Counted from the first letter of the stretch, positions 7,898 to 16,010 are shown. The stretch: DNA of 64,000 nt from Phenylobacterium sp. (GCF_019636135.1 NZ_JAHBYD010000012.1:1-64000); one strand, 5' to 3'. The notes: generated by a model from the letters alone, not told the origin. Numbers and translations are program-made.

Positions 7898-9101
7898 GAA
7901 ATGGCTCCGAATCGCCGCGCTGACGGCCAGCTTGGCCATGCCATCATATGCCGCCGCCGCACCGCCGGAAGCCTACCTCGGCCAGCCGGCCGCCCATACG
8001 AAGGGTCCGCGCAAGCCGATGAAGCCCGCCGTCGCGCCGTCGGTCGCCGCCGGCGCGGCCGCCGCCCGCTCGGGCGCCGCGGTGAAGCGCTACGGCCAGG
8101 CGCTCGCCGGCCTCAGGCCCGACGCCCGGGCCGCCACGCGCGGCGCGGCCGAGACGCGGGTCTATGAACAGGCCTCGTCGTCGGTGGTGCTGGTGGTGAC
8201 GCCCGATGGCCTGGGCTCGGGCGTGGTGGTGGGCGCCGACGGCCTGATCGTCACCAACCTCCACGTGACCGGCGACTTCGAGAGCGTCGGCGTCGTCTAC
8301 AAGCCCGCCCAGGAAGGCGCCTCGGTCAAGGACGCCGAGGTCCACAAGGCCAGGGTGCTGCGCGTCGACGAAGTGACCGACCTGGCGCTGGTGAAGGTCG
8401 ACGCCCTGCCGGAGGGCGTGAGGCCGCTGGCCCTGGGCGGCGTCGAGGCGGTGAGGATCGGCGCCGACGTCCACGCCATCGGCCACCCGACGGGCGAGGC
8501 CTGGACCTACACCCGCGGCATCGTCAGCCAGGTGCGCCGCGACTACGCCTGGACCGCGACGGGCGACCGCTACGAGCACAAGGCGACCGTCATCCAGACC
8601 CAGACGCCCATCAACCCGGGCAACTCCGGCGGCCCCCTGCTGAACGAGAAGCTGGAGGTGGTCGGCATCAACAGCTTCAAGTCGGGCGGCGAGGGCCTGA
8701 ACTTCGCGGTCTCCGCTGACGACGTGAGGGCCCTGCTGGCGGCCAAGGAGGATCGCCTGGCCAGGACGCGTTCGAACGCGCCGGGCGGCGTCTGCAAGCC
8801 GGCCGAGATCGACAGCCGCCCGTCCAGGGACCCGGTGGGCGTCGAATACCTGATGGACTCCGACTGTGACGACGCCGGCGACTTCACCATCGTCATCCCG
8901 ACCAGCAGGCGCGAGGCGGTGATGACCCTCATCGACGCCGACCGCGACGGCCGGATCGACACCGTCCTGCTCGACAGGAACCGCGACGGCTCGCCCGAGA
9001 TCGGCCTCTACGACACCGACGGCGACGGCAAGTTCGACCTGCAGGGCACGTTCCGCAAAGGCGAGGACGAACCCTACAAGTGGGAGAAGATCAAAGGCTG
9101 A
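7896..9101 (+). CDS. Exported trypsin-like (HtrA-type) serine protease with Ca-binding-like tail
   Basis: The 401-residue product has a signal peptide (cut near residue 21) and an Ala/Pro-rich linker. Its chymotrypsin-fold protease domain (~90-285) carries the full triad: His123 in TNLHV, Asp162 in DLALVKV and Ser244 in NPGNSGGPL. No PDZ domain follows. Instead the tail (~345-385) carries three Asp-rich loops of DxDxDG type (DADRDGRID, DRNRDGSPE, DTDGDGKFD), like EF-hand or thrombospondin-3 calcium loops. The ATG at 7896 overlaps the start codon of the divergent CHAT gene. It is presumably periplasmic or secreted, with activity possibly tuned by calcium. Confidence 0.88.
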   Translation: MKWLRIAALTASLAMPSYAAAAPPEAYLGQPAAHTKGPRKPMKPAVAPSVAAGAAAARSGAAVKRYGQALAGLRPDARAATRGAAETRVYEQASSSVVLVVTPDGLGSGVVVGADGLIVTNLHVTGDFESVGVVYKPAQEGASVKDAEVHKARVLRVDEVTDLALVKVDALPEGVRPLALGGVEAVRIGADVHAIGHPTGEAWTYTRGIVSQVRRDYAWTATGDRYEHKATVIQTQTPINPGNSGGPLLNEKLEVVGINSFKSGGEGLNFAVSADDVRALLAAKEDRLARTRSNAPGGVCKPAEIDSRPSRDPVGVEYLMDSDCDDAGDFTIVIPTSRREAVMTLIDADRDGRIDTVLLDRNRDGSPEIGLYDTDGDGKFDLQGTFRKGEDEPYKWEKIKG

Positions 9102-9156
9102 GGCGCTGGACGTGCGGCCCCGCGCGCGGATCACTCCGCGGCCCGCCTGACCCGGC

Positions 9157-9302
9157 GCGAAGCGCCCTTTTCGAACCACCAAGTTCACCAAGGGCACGAA
9201 GTCCCGCCGCGAGGCCTGGCCGGGCCGGCGCGCCTTGGTGAACTTGGTGTCGTTGGTGGTTCATCCTGCTGCGGCTTCGCCGCTGACAGCGCCGGCATGT
9301 AG
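9157..9302. repeat. Hairpin element, CACCAAG class (copy 1)
   Basis: The left arm (9173-9201) carries CACCAAG, CACCAAG and CACGAAG at 9-bp spacing, and the right arm (9233-9262) is its inverse. The right arm holds exactly one extra 9-nt unit. The flanks GCGAAGCGCCCTT (9157-9169) and a 32-nt segment from 9271 recur almost unchanged around the copy at 10930. This element accounts for the gap between the protease gene and mgtE. Confidence 0.8.
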
Positions 9303-9331
9303 GGGGGCTTCGGCGGCCGCCTGCCGAAACG

Positions 9332-10696
9332 TCACAGCAGCGTTCCCTTGAGGATGACGAGGGCGACGCTGAAGTAGATCACGAGGCCCGTGACATCCAC
9401 CAGCGTCGCGACGAATGGCGCCGAGGCGCTCGCGGGGTCGAAGCCGAGTCGCTTCAGGACGAAGGGCAGCATGGACCCCGACAGCGAGCCGAAGGTCACG
9501 ATGCCCACCAGGCCGACGCCGACGGTGAGCGCGATCAGCGGCCAGTGCGGGCCGTAGTCGTAGATCCCCGCGACCTGCCACGCCGCGATCCGGGCCATCC
9601 CGACCGCGCCCAGGATGGCGCCCAGCGTCAGGCCGGTTGGGATCTCGCGGATCGCCACCCGCCACCAGTCGCGCAGCCGCAGTTGCCCCAGCGCCAGCGC
9701 CCGGATCAGCAGCGACGTCGCCTGGGACCCCGAGTTCCCCCCCGAGCTCATGATCAGCGGGATGAACAGCGTCAGCACGACCGCCTTGGCGAGCTCGTCC
9801 TCGAAATGCTGCATGGCGCTGGCCGTCAGCATCTCGCCGATGAAGAGCGCCGCGAGCCAGCCCGCCCGCTTGCGGATCATCCTGCCGAAGGTGATCTGCA
9901 TGTAGGGCTCGGCGATCCCCTCCACGCCGCCGAACTTCTGCACGTCCTCGGTGCTCTCGGCGACGATGGCGTCGATGACGTCGTCGACCGTGACGATGCC
10001 CAGCACCTGGCCGCGATGGTTCAGCACCGGGACCGACAGCAGGTCGTGGATGGAGATGAGCCGCGCGACGTCTTCCCGATCCGTCTCGGGCTCCACGACG
10101 ATCGGCGCCCGCCCGGGCCCCACCTCGACGATGGGCGTCGCGGGCTCGGCGGCGATGAGCTGGCGCAGGGTCACGATGCGCAACAGCGCGCGCGTCTTCG
10201 GTTCGAGCACGTGGATGGCGTAGATGGTCTCGCGCGTGCGCTCGACCTCGCGCAGGTGCCGCAGCGTCGTCTCGGCGGTGTAGGTGGCCGGCACGCTGAC
10301 GAACTCCGTCGTCATGAGGCTGCCGGCGGTGTCGGGCGGATACGCCAGGAGTTGCTTCAGCCCGGCCGCGGTCTCGAAATCGAGTCGGGTCAGCAGCGCC
10401 GTTCGGTCCGCCCCGTCGAGCTCGCGCAACGCCGCGGCCGCGCGGTCGGCGGACATCGCGGCCAGCAGGCCGCCCGACGCCGTGCCGGGAAGTTCGAGAA
10501 GCAGCTCGCCGGGCCGGTCGAGTTCGGGCCGGTCGAGGACTTCGACCGCGCGCTCGAACGGCAGGTGCGCGAGCACGCCGGTGGCGCGCTCGAGCGTCTC
10601 GTCGTTGAGGCGCGCGACGATGTCCGCGATGTGCTCGCCGACGAGTTCGGCGAACAGCACGGGGTCCGCCGCCGGGACCTTGGGGGTATTCTGCAT
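9332..10696 (-). CDS. mgtE: Magnesium transporter MgtE
   Basis: The 454-residue protein has the three-part MgtE layout. An N-terminal superhelical domain (~1-130) is followed by paired CBS domains (~135-255, ending with VLGIVTVDDVIDAI), then a transmembrane pore domain (~285-454). The pore signatures SSGGNSGSQ and the FVATLVDVTGLVIYF helix are present. It imports Mg2+ (and possibly Co2+) across the inner membrane, gated by Mg2+ binding to the cytosolic domains. It stands alone on its strand and is bracketed by two direct copies of a repeat element. No Mg-sensing leader is obvious upstream. Confidence 0.95.
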   Translation of the reverse strand: MQNTPKVPAADPVLFAELVGEHIADIVARLNDETLERATGVLAHLPFERAVEVLDRPELDRPGELLLELPGTASGGLLAAMSADRAAAALRELDGADRTALLTRLDFETAAGLKQLLAYPPDTAGSLMTTEFVSVPATYTAETTLRHLREVERTRETIYAIHVLEPKTRALLRIVTLRQLIAAEPATPIVEVGPGRAPIVVEPETDREDVARLISIHDLLSVPVLNHRGQVLGIVTVDDVIDAIVAESTEDVQKFGGVEGIAEPYMQITFGRMIRKRAGWLAALFIGEMLTASAMQHFEDELAKAVVLTLFIPLIMSSGGNSGSQATSLLIRALALGQLRLRDWWRVAIREIPTGLTLGAILGAVGMARIAAWQVAGIYDYGPHWPLIALTVGVGLVGIVTFGSLSGSMLPFVLKRLGFDPASASAPFVATLVDVTGLVIYFSVALVILKGTLL

Positions 10697-10929
10697 GGCT
10701 CACCTCGTTTCCGCCGGCGCGGCGGACGTGGCGAGCCGACCCGGCCGGGTCAGGCCACGCGCGGCCGCGACGACGCGTACAATCGACTGTGACTGTCGCT
10801 GGGCATGGGGTTCATGGGTTCCTGTGACGTCGGCTCGCCGAAACGGTCCGATCGGACGGCGAGATGATCCTCGGGGGCCGGGCTGTCAAGCTGAAGGGCG
10901 CCCGTTCCGGCATGCGTTGGCCGTGGACC
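10697..10929. other. Intergenic region upstream of mgtE
   Basis: This 233-bp stretch holds the promoter side of mgtE. I see no gene, RNA or strong hairpin in it. The repeat element at 10930 follows directly. Confidence 0.5.
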
Positions 10930-11088
10930 GCGAAGCGCCCTTCGGGTTGAACCGCGGAATACGCGGAATGACGCGGAAAGAGGGAAGACGGACGACCGTC
11001 CCCGGCCTCACCGTCGCGCGGCGGCCCTTCCGCGTATTCCGCGGTTCCATATTCTCGCGGCTTCGCCGCGGACAGCGCCGGCATGTGG
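10930..11088. repeat. Hairpin element, CGCGGAA class with copy-1 flanks (copy 2)
   Basis: Perfect 20-bp arms at 10949-10968 and 11028-11047 are separated by 59 nt. Each begins GAACCGCGGAATACGCGGAA when read inward. The 5' flank (10930-10942) is identical to that of the element at 9157. The 3' flank (11057-11088) matches it at about 30 of 32 positions, although the arms belong to a different heptamer class. The element ends 14 bp before the next start codon. Confidence 0.82.
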
Positions 11089-11102
11089 TAAGGGCCTCGG
11101 CC

Positions 11103-11645
11103 ATGCGGATCGCGGCGGTCGGGACATCGGGGTCGGGGAAGACCAGGTTCGCGCGGACGCTGGCGGCGCGGCTCGGCGTGCGCCACATCGACCTCGACGC
11201 GGTGACCTGGCAGCCGGGCTGGACGGCGCTGCACGAGACCGACCCCGCCGAGTTCCTCCGCCGCTGCGCCGAGGCGATGGCGGACGAGGCCTGGGTGAGC
11301 TGCGGCAACTACATCACCTCGCGGCCGCCGCTGCTGGCGCGGGCGACCGACCTCGTGTGGCTGGACTATCCGCGGCCGCTGGTGATGGCCCGCGTGATCC
11401 GCCGCTCGTTCGCCCGCGCGTGGGGGCGCGAGGAGCTGTGGCCGGGCACGGGCAACCGCGAGGACTTCGCCCGCTGGCTCGACAAGGGCCACCCCATCCG
11501 CTGGGCCTGGGACACCTACGACCGCAGGAAGCGCCAGTACGAGGCCCTGTTCGCGGCGCTGGAGGGTTCCGGCATCCGCACCCACCGCGTGACCCGGCCC
11601 TGGGAAGCGCAGGCGCTGATCGCGAAGCTGGCGGCGGAACGCTAG
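11103..11645 (+). CDS. P-loop kinase-like protein (adenylate kinase/FlaR-like)
   Basis: The 180-residue protein opens with a Walker A motif, GTSGSGKT (residues 7-14), then HIDLDAVTWQPGW, typical of the small FlaR/topology-modulation-like NTPases related to adenylate and shikimate kinases. A basic C-terminal half includes TYDRRKRQYEALF. The substrate is not identifiable. AAGGG lies about 9 nt before the ATG, immediately after a repeat element, so the repeat's 3' flank forms most of its leader. It converges on the DUF35 gene with no intergenic space. Confidence 0.8.
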   Translation: MRIAAVGTSGSGKTRFARTLAARLGVRHIDLDAVTWQPGWTALHETDPAEFLRRCAEAMADEAWVSCGNYITSRPPLLARATDLVWLDYPRPLVMARVIRRSFARAWGREELWPGTGNREDFARWLDKGHPIRWAWDTYDRRKRQYEALFAALEGSGIRTHRVTRPWEAQALIAKLAAER

Positions 11646-12044
11646 CTAGGCCGGCGCGAAGACCGGGACGGGCGGGCCGCCTTCGGTGGGCTGGAACTTC
11701 ACCTTCACGCGCATGCCGATCCTGAGGCCGTCGGGCGCCACGTCGACGAAGTTGGTGAGGAGCGAGATCCCCTCGTCGAGCGTGACGTAGCCGATGGCGT
11801 AGGGGCCGGACGGCGAGCGCCACATGACCGAGTAGGTGTAGATCACGCCGGTCCCGGGGCTCTCCTCCCAGACCGTGCGGTCGGAGTGGCAGTAGGGGCA
11901 GATGGCGCGCGGATACCAGTGGGCCTCGCCGCAGGCGGTGCAGCGCTTGATGGTGAAGCGGCCTTCGGCGGCGGCGTCGAAGAAGGGCCTGGTCTCCAGG
12001 GAGACGGCGGGCGCCGGGATCGGGCGGGTCATGAGTTCGGACAT
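11646..12044 (-). CDS. Zn-ribbon/OB-fold protein (DUF35)
   Basis: The product is 132 residues. A four-cysteine zinc ribbon (CTACGE...CPYC, ~35-52) is followed by an OB fold (VIYTYSVMWR to FQPTEGGPP). DUF35 proteins bind acyl-CoA and act as obligate partners of thiolase-like enzymes, for example the Ltp2/ChsH2 retro-aldolases of steroid side-chain breakdown. Here the gene starts 4 bp after the stop of a thiolase-like gene, matching that pairing. It is therefore probably the accessory subunit of that enzyme. Confidence 0.88.
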   Translation of the reverse strand: MSELMTRPIPAPAVSLETRPFFDAAAEGRFTIKRCTACGEAHWYPRAICPYCHSDRTVWEESPGTGVIYTYSVMWRSPSGPYAIGYVTLDEGISLLTNFVDVAPDGLRIGMRVKVKFQPTEGGPPVPVFAPA

Positions 12045-12048
12045 GGGT

Positions 12049-13245
12049 TCAGCCCTCCCGTTCCATGATGACCGTCGCCGAGCCGTGGCGGACGCCCAGC
12101 GAGCCGCCGGTGCCGTGGGCCAGCGCCAGGTCGCAGTTGGGGACCTGCACCTTGGGGTGGGCCTCGCCGCGGAGCTGGCGGACGGTCTCGATGATCTTGG
12201 TGATGCCGCCCCGGTTCGTCGGGTGGTTGTTGCAGAGGCCGCCGCCGTCGGTGTTGAACGGCAGCTTGCCGACGCCGGAGATCAGGGCGCCGTCGGCCAC
12301 GAACTTCCCGCCCTCGCCCTTCGCGCAGAAGCCCAGGTCCTCCAGGGTCATCAGGACGGTGATGGTGAAGCTGTCGTAGATCGAGGCGTACTTCATGTCG
12401 GCGGGCGTGACGCCGGCCTCGGCGAAGGCCTTCGGCCCCGACCAGGCGGCGGCGCAGGTGGTGAGGTCGAGGGCCTTGCCGCCCATGGGCGTCTTCGGCG
12501 CCTCGGCCGCGCCCAGCACCTTCACCCTGGGCCGGTTCAGCGACCGGGCCACCTCGGGCGAGGTGACGATGACCGCGCCGCCGCCGTCGGTGACGACGCA
12601 GCAGTCCAGCAGGTGCAGCGGATCGGCGATCATGCGGGAGTTCACCACCTGCTCGACGGTGACCACGTCCTTCAGGAAGGCGTGGTCGTTCCACTGGGCG
12701 TGGTGGCTGGCGGCGACCTTGATCCAGGCCAGTTGCTCGGAGGTGGTGCCGTACTCGTACATGTGGCGCATGGCGCACATGCCGTAGGTGTTGTGGGTCG
12801 AGCCGCCGTAGACGCTCTCGAAGCCCTGCTCGGGCGCGCCGTCGACGAGGCGGCCGTCCTTGGGCGCGCTCCCGCCCGGGATGCCGGGCCGTCCGCCGCC
12901 GTTGCGCGGCCGGCCGGCGAGCGTGATCAGCGCCACGTTCACCTTGCCCTCGGCGATGGCCTGGCAGGCGTGGTTCAGGTGGACGAGGTAGGACGAGCCG
13001 CCGGTCTCGGTGGTGTCCATGTGGCGGACGTTCCGAAGGCCCATGTAGTCGATCATCGACATGGCCCCGAATCCCGGCGCGTCGCCGGCGCAGAAGTAGG
13101 CGTCGACGTCGTCGAACGAGAGCCCGGCGTCCTCCAGCGCCCCCCTGGCGCTTTCGGCGTGGAGCTGCGCGGTCGTCTTGTCCGGGGCGTCGCGCGTCGG
13201 ATGCTCGAACGCGCCCATCACGTAGGCCTTGCCCTTGATGCTCAT
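12049..13245 (-). CDS. Thiolase-like (lipid-transfer/Ltp-type) acyl-CoA enzyme
   Basis: The 398-residue thiolase-fold protein is of the SCP-x/lipid-transfer branch (MGAFEHPTRDAP, SIYDSFTITVLM, GGLCNNHPTNRGG, LALAHGTGGSLG). In the N-terminal motif where thiolases have the nucleophilic cysteine it reads ETGGSSYLVHLNHA, with no Cys. Together with the adjoining DUF35 gene this suggests a carbon-carbon lyase such as an Ltp2-like retro-aldolase rather than a true thiolase. It is the middle gene of acyl-CoA synthetase, thiolase-like, DUF35. The natural acyl-CoA is unknown. Confidence 0.86.
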   Translation of the reverse strand: MSIKGKAYVMGAFEHPTRDAPDKTTAQLHAESARGALEDAGLSFDDVDAYFCAGDAPGFGAMSMIDYMGLRNVRHMDTTETGGSSYLVHLNHACQAIAEGKVNVALITLAGRPRNGGGRPGIPGGSAPKDGRLVDGAPEQGFESVYGGSTHNTYGMCAMRHMYEYGTTSEQLAWIKVAASHHAQWNDHAFLKDVVTVEQVVNSRMIADPLHLLDCCVVTDGGGAVIVTSPEVARSLNRPRVKVLGAAEAPKTPMGGKALDLTTCAAAWSGPKAFAEAGVTPADMKYASIYDSFTITVLMTLEDLGFCAKGEGGKFVADGALISGVGKLPFNTDGGGLCNNHPTNRGGITKIIETVRQLRGEAHPKVQVPNCDLALAHGTGGSLGVRHGSATVIMEREG

Positions 13246-13254
13246 GCGCCTCCC

Positions 13255-14742
13255 CTAAGCCGGCGTCTTCATGGCGGCGATGCGCGCGTCGCGCAACGCC
13301 GTGCGGCGCACCTTGCCCGCGTCGTCGCGCACCGCCTCGTCGACGAACTCGTAGCTGCGCGGCTGCTTGTAGGTGACCAGGCGGTCCTTCACGTGGGCCT
13401 TCAGGTCGTCGGCGGTGACCTCGCCCCTGGCGTTGACGATTGCGTGGATGCGGCTGCCCAGGTCGTCGTCGGGCAGGCCGATGACTGCGCAGGACTCCAC
13501 CGCCGGGTGTTCCTGCAGCGCGCTCTCGATCTCGGCCGGATAGACGTTGGAGCCGCCGACCAGGATCATGTCGGTGCGCCGGTCGGCCAGGTAGAGGTAG
13601 CCCTCGGCGTCGAACGAACCCAGGTCGCCCAGGCTCTCCCAGCCGCCCTCCAGCGCCTTCGCCGTGGCGCCGACGTATCTGTACGTCTCGGGCGTGCCGG
13701 CGGCGCGGCGCATGTAGATCTCGCCCACCTCGCCGGGCGGCAGCTCGGCGCCGTCCTCGCCGCAGACCTTCATCTCGCCGATCGCCACCCTGCCGACCGA
13801 GCCGCGGTGGGTGAGCCACTCGGTCCCGGTGATGATGGTGACGGCCTGGGCCTCGGTGCCGGCGTAGAGCTCCATCACCTCGCCCGGCGCGATCCAGTGG
13901 ATGAAGGCCTCCTTCAGCCAGGCCGGGCACGGCGCGGCCATGTGCCAGAGGATCCCGACGCTGGAGAGGTCGTACTTCGCGCGGACCTCCTCCGGCAGGT
14001 GCCAGATGCGGTTCATCATGGTGGGCACGAGGTAGACCCAGTCGGCCCTGCGCGCCTGGATCTCGGCCAGCGTCCCCTCCGGGTCGAAGCGCGGCGTCAG
14101 CACCACGTGGCAGCCGCTGGATGTGCCGCTGGTCATCATGCCGAACGGGGCGTTGTGGTAGAGGGGCGCGGGGATCAGCATCGTGCCGCCGGGCGTGATG
14201 CGGAAGGCCCCGGTGTCGGCGGGCGTCACCTTCGGCGCCACGGCCGGCTGGCCCGCCAGGATCAGCTTCGGCCGCCCGGTGGAGCCGCCGCTGGTGGGCG
14301 CCTTCAGGATCGGCGCGGTGACGTCGGGCAGGTCTGCGTCGTCGCCGCTGAGCGCCTCGAGGTCGGCGATCCTCAGCACCGGCACGTCCAGCACGTGGTC
14401 GAAGTCGGCGATCACCACGGGCGAGCCGGCCAGTTCCACGATCGCCGCCAGCTCGGCCTTCGGCAGGCGGAACGACACCGGCTGCGGCGTCGCCCCCAGC
14501 TTCCACACGGCGTAGGCGGCGGCGACGAAGCCGGTGGAATTGGGCAGGCCGATGGTGACGAGGTCGCCGTACTTCACGCCCTTGGTCGCCAGCGCGCGGG
14601 CGAGGCGGTTCGAGCGGCGGTGCAGCTCGGCGTAGGTCAGCGTCTCCCCGCCGCAGGTGACGGCCGGCGCGTCGCCCCGGGTCGCGGCGAGCTGGGCGAG
14701 CTTCGCGCCCAGCGAGATCATTTCGGGAAGGGCTTCGGACAT
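13255..14742 (-). CDS. AMP-forming acyl-CoA synthetase
   Basis: This ANL-superfamily enzyme is about 495 residues. It has the phosphate-binding loop APTSGGSTGRPK, the adenine motif LYAGTEAQ, SLGDLGSFDAEGYLYLADR with the hinge aspartates, and MILVGGSNVYPAEIESAL. The C-terminal catalytic lysine region is DDAGKVRRTALRD. It should adenylate a carboxylic acid and load it on CoA. I chose the second of two nearby in-frame ATGs (14742) because GAGG lies 7 nt before it; 14748 is also possible. It heads the operon with the thiolase-like and DUF35 genes and lies divergent to a thioesterase. Confidence 0.9.
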   Translation of the reverse strand: MSEALPEMISLGAKLAQLAATRGDAPAVTCGGETLTYAELHRRSNRLARALATKGVKYGDLVTIGLPNSTGFVAAAYAVWKLGATPQPVSFRLPKAELAAIVELAGSPVVIADFDHVLDVPVLRIADLEALSGDDADLPDVTAPILKAPTSGGSTGRPKLILAGQPAVAPKVTPADTGAFRITPGGTMLIPAPLYHNAPFGMMTSGTSSGCHVVLTPRFDPEGTLAEIQARRADWVYLVPTMMNRIWHLPEEVRAKYDLSSVGILWHMAAPCPAWLKEAFIHWIAPGEVMELYAGTEAQAVTIITGTEWLTHRGSVGRVAIGEMKVCGEDGAELPPGEVGEIYMRRAAGTPETYRYVGATAKALEGGWESLGDLGSFDAEGYLYLADRRTDMILVGGSNVYPAEIESALQEHPAVESCAVIGLPDDDLGSRIHAIVNARGEVTADDLKAHVKDRLVTYKQPRSYEFVDEAVRDDAGKVRRTALRDARIAAMKTPA

Positions 14743-14895
14743 GCGCATGCCTCGGATCGGGAGCTGGGCGCCAGTTGTCCGCATTGGCGCAACGGCAGGC
14801 AAGCTTGGCTGGATTTCCGCCGGCCGCGGCTCTTGTCTGTCGCAGCGTCAGCTTCCCACGTGCGGAGCGGCCCAACGATCCGGAGACGGCGAGCG

Positions 14896-15318
14896 ATGAT
14901 GGACGGCAACGTGGCGGCGGTGTTCGCCGAGCGGCAGCAGGGCACCCTGCCCGGCGAACTGGGGATCGAGTGGGCCGAGGTGGCCAACGGCCGCGCCAGC
15001 GGCGGCTTCACCGTCGGGAAGAAGCACATGGCGGCCAACGGCTTCATGCACGCCGCCTCGGTGGTGGCGCTGGTGGACTCGGCCTGCGGCTACGCCTGCG
15101 TGGCCTCGCTGCCGGAGGGCGCGAGCGGCTTCACGACGATCGAGATCAAGACCAACTACCTGGGCACGGCCAGGGCGGGCGAACGCGTCACCTGCGAGGC
15201 CCGCCTGGTCCACGGCGGCCGCATGACCCAGGTCTGGGACGCCGAGGCCACGAACGAGACCACCGGCAAGGTCGTCGCCGTCTTCCGCTGCACCCAGATG
15301 ATCCTCTGGCCGCGATAG
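14896..15318 (+). CDS. PaaI-type hotdog thioesterase
   Basis: The 140-residue single hotdog domain has the PaaI/4HBT helix ASVVALVDSACGYACVASL, including the conserved Asp, and strands TIEIKTNYLGTARAGERVTCEARLV. The usual HGG before the helix reads MHAAS. It should hydrolyse an acyl-CoA thioester in the cytoplasm. Two adjacent ATGs exist (14896, 14899), with GGAG upstream. Divergence from the acyl-CoA synthetase suggests a shared promoter region (14743-14895) and a role in balancing the same CoA ester pool. Confidence 0.88.
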   Translation: MMDGNVAAVFAERQQGTLPGELGIEWAEVANGRASGGFTVGKKHMAANGFMHAASVVALVDSACGYACVASLPEGASGFTTIEIKTNYLGTARAGERVTCEARLVHGGRMTQVWDAEATNETTGKVVAVFRCTQMILWPR

Positions 15319-15450
15319 GCCTCGGAGCCAGGCCGGCCGAGGACGCCGAAGCCCTGCGCCGCGACGCCGCGCTTGCGCGATACCGGCGAGATGAGTAGAA
15401 CGCCCGCTCGCTCAGCGGGCCCCCTTCGGGGACAGGCCCGCGCCGGCTCT

Positions 15451-15540
15451 GGAGAGGTGGCAGAGTGGTTGAATGTACCGCACTCGAAATGCGGCGTACG
15501 TGAAAGCGTATCGTGGGTTCGAATCCCACCCTCTCCGCCA
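15451..15540 (+). tRNA. tRNA-Ser (anticodon CGA)
   Basis: The 90-nt gene has acceptor arms GGAGAGG and CCTCTCC, a G73 and an encoded CCA. The anticodon stem CCGCA/TGCGG has loop CTCGAAA, giving anticodon CGA for serine UCG codons. The long variable arm (around GTACGTGAAAGCGTATC) is typical of class II tRNA-Ser. The T arm has GTTCGAATC. Confidence 0.96.
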
Positions 15541-15837
15541 TTCAGGTCCAGCGACCGGTCTCCGGCCGCCGACGCCCTGGGAACCTCCGACATAACCGAT
15601 AGCTGGGCTCGGACTTCCGTTCCTGACCAGCGGGCGATCGCGCGGTTTCAGTCGTGGATATCGCCCATTTCCCGGCCTCGTCTCCGCCCCCTGGAAGCCG
15701 TGACGGAACTGGCCTGATCTCAGGAACAGGGACTTTCCATTTTCCTGGGGCGCGCCGACGGACCCCATAGCTGGAATTTGCGGGAGAATTGCGCCGTAGC
15801 GCACCGTAGCAGGCCTCAAGAGGCAGGGACCAAGGTT
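15541..15837. other. Intergenic region after tRNA-Ser
   Basis: I see no gene in this ~300-bp stretch. Its base use is less GC-biased than the neighbours, and it leads directly into a transposase remnant, so it is probably decayed mobile-element DNA. Confidence 0.4.
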
Positions 15838-15981
15838 CATCAGAACAGGGAAGCCAGGGACGGGCGACGCATCGCCACCCGCCACGACCGCACCGCCAGG
15901 AACTTCCTCTCTGCCGTGGCTCTCGCCGCAACCCTCAGCTTCCGGGCCAAACTCCATCTAGCCCGCATCGCCATCGCCTGA
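15838..15981 (+). pseudogene. Remnant of an IS5-type transposase C-terminus
   Basis: The frame contains GRRIATRHDRTARNFLSAV followed by ALAATLSF. This closely follows the conserved C-terminal block of IS5-family DDE transposases (RRIATRYD...FLSAIALAA). Only the last tens of residues are recognisable. The preceding residues appear to be missing part of the usual FGRLKDW segment, and the catalytic D-D-E residues are not present. No intact terminal inverted repeats are seen. It lies about 300 bp downstream of tRNA-Ser and is a scar rather than an active element. Confidence 0.65.
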
Positions 15982-16010
15982 CATCCTCGCCGCGAGTGGG
16001 GGGTGAGAGC

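Noticed and set aside
11902-15318. A 1138-codon plus-strand open frame
   Set aside because: Only its end (from 14896) is a real gene, the hotdog thioesterase. The rest is antisense to the synthetase and thiolase-like genes.
15451-15981. tRNA-Ser as an attachment site of a genomic island
   Set aside because: There is no integrase and no second copy of the tRNA 3' end in the window; only a transposase fragment is left.
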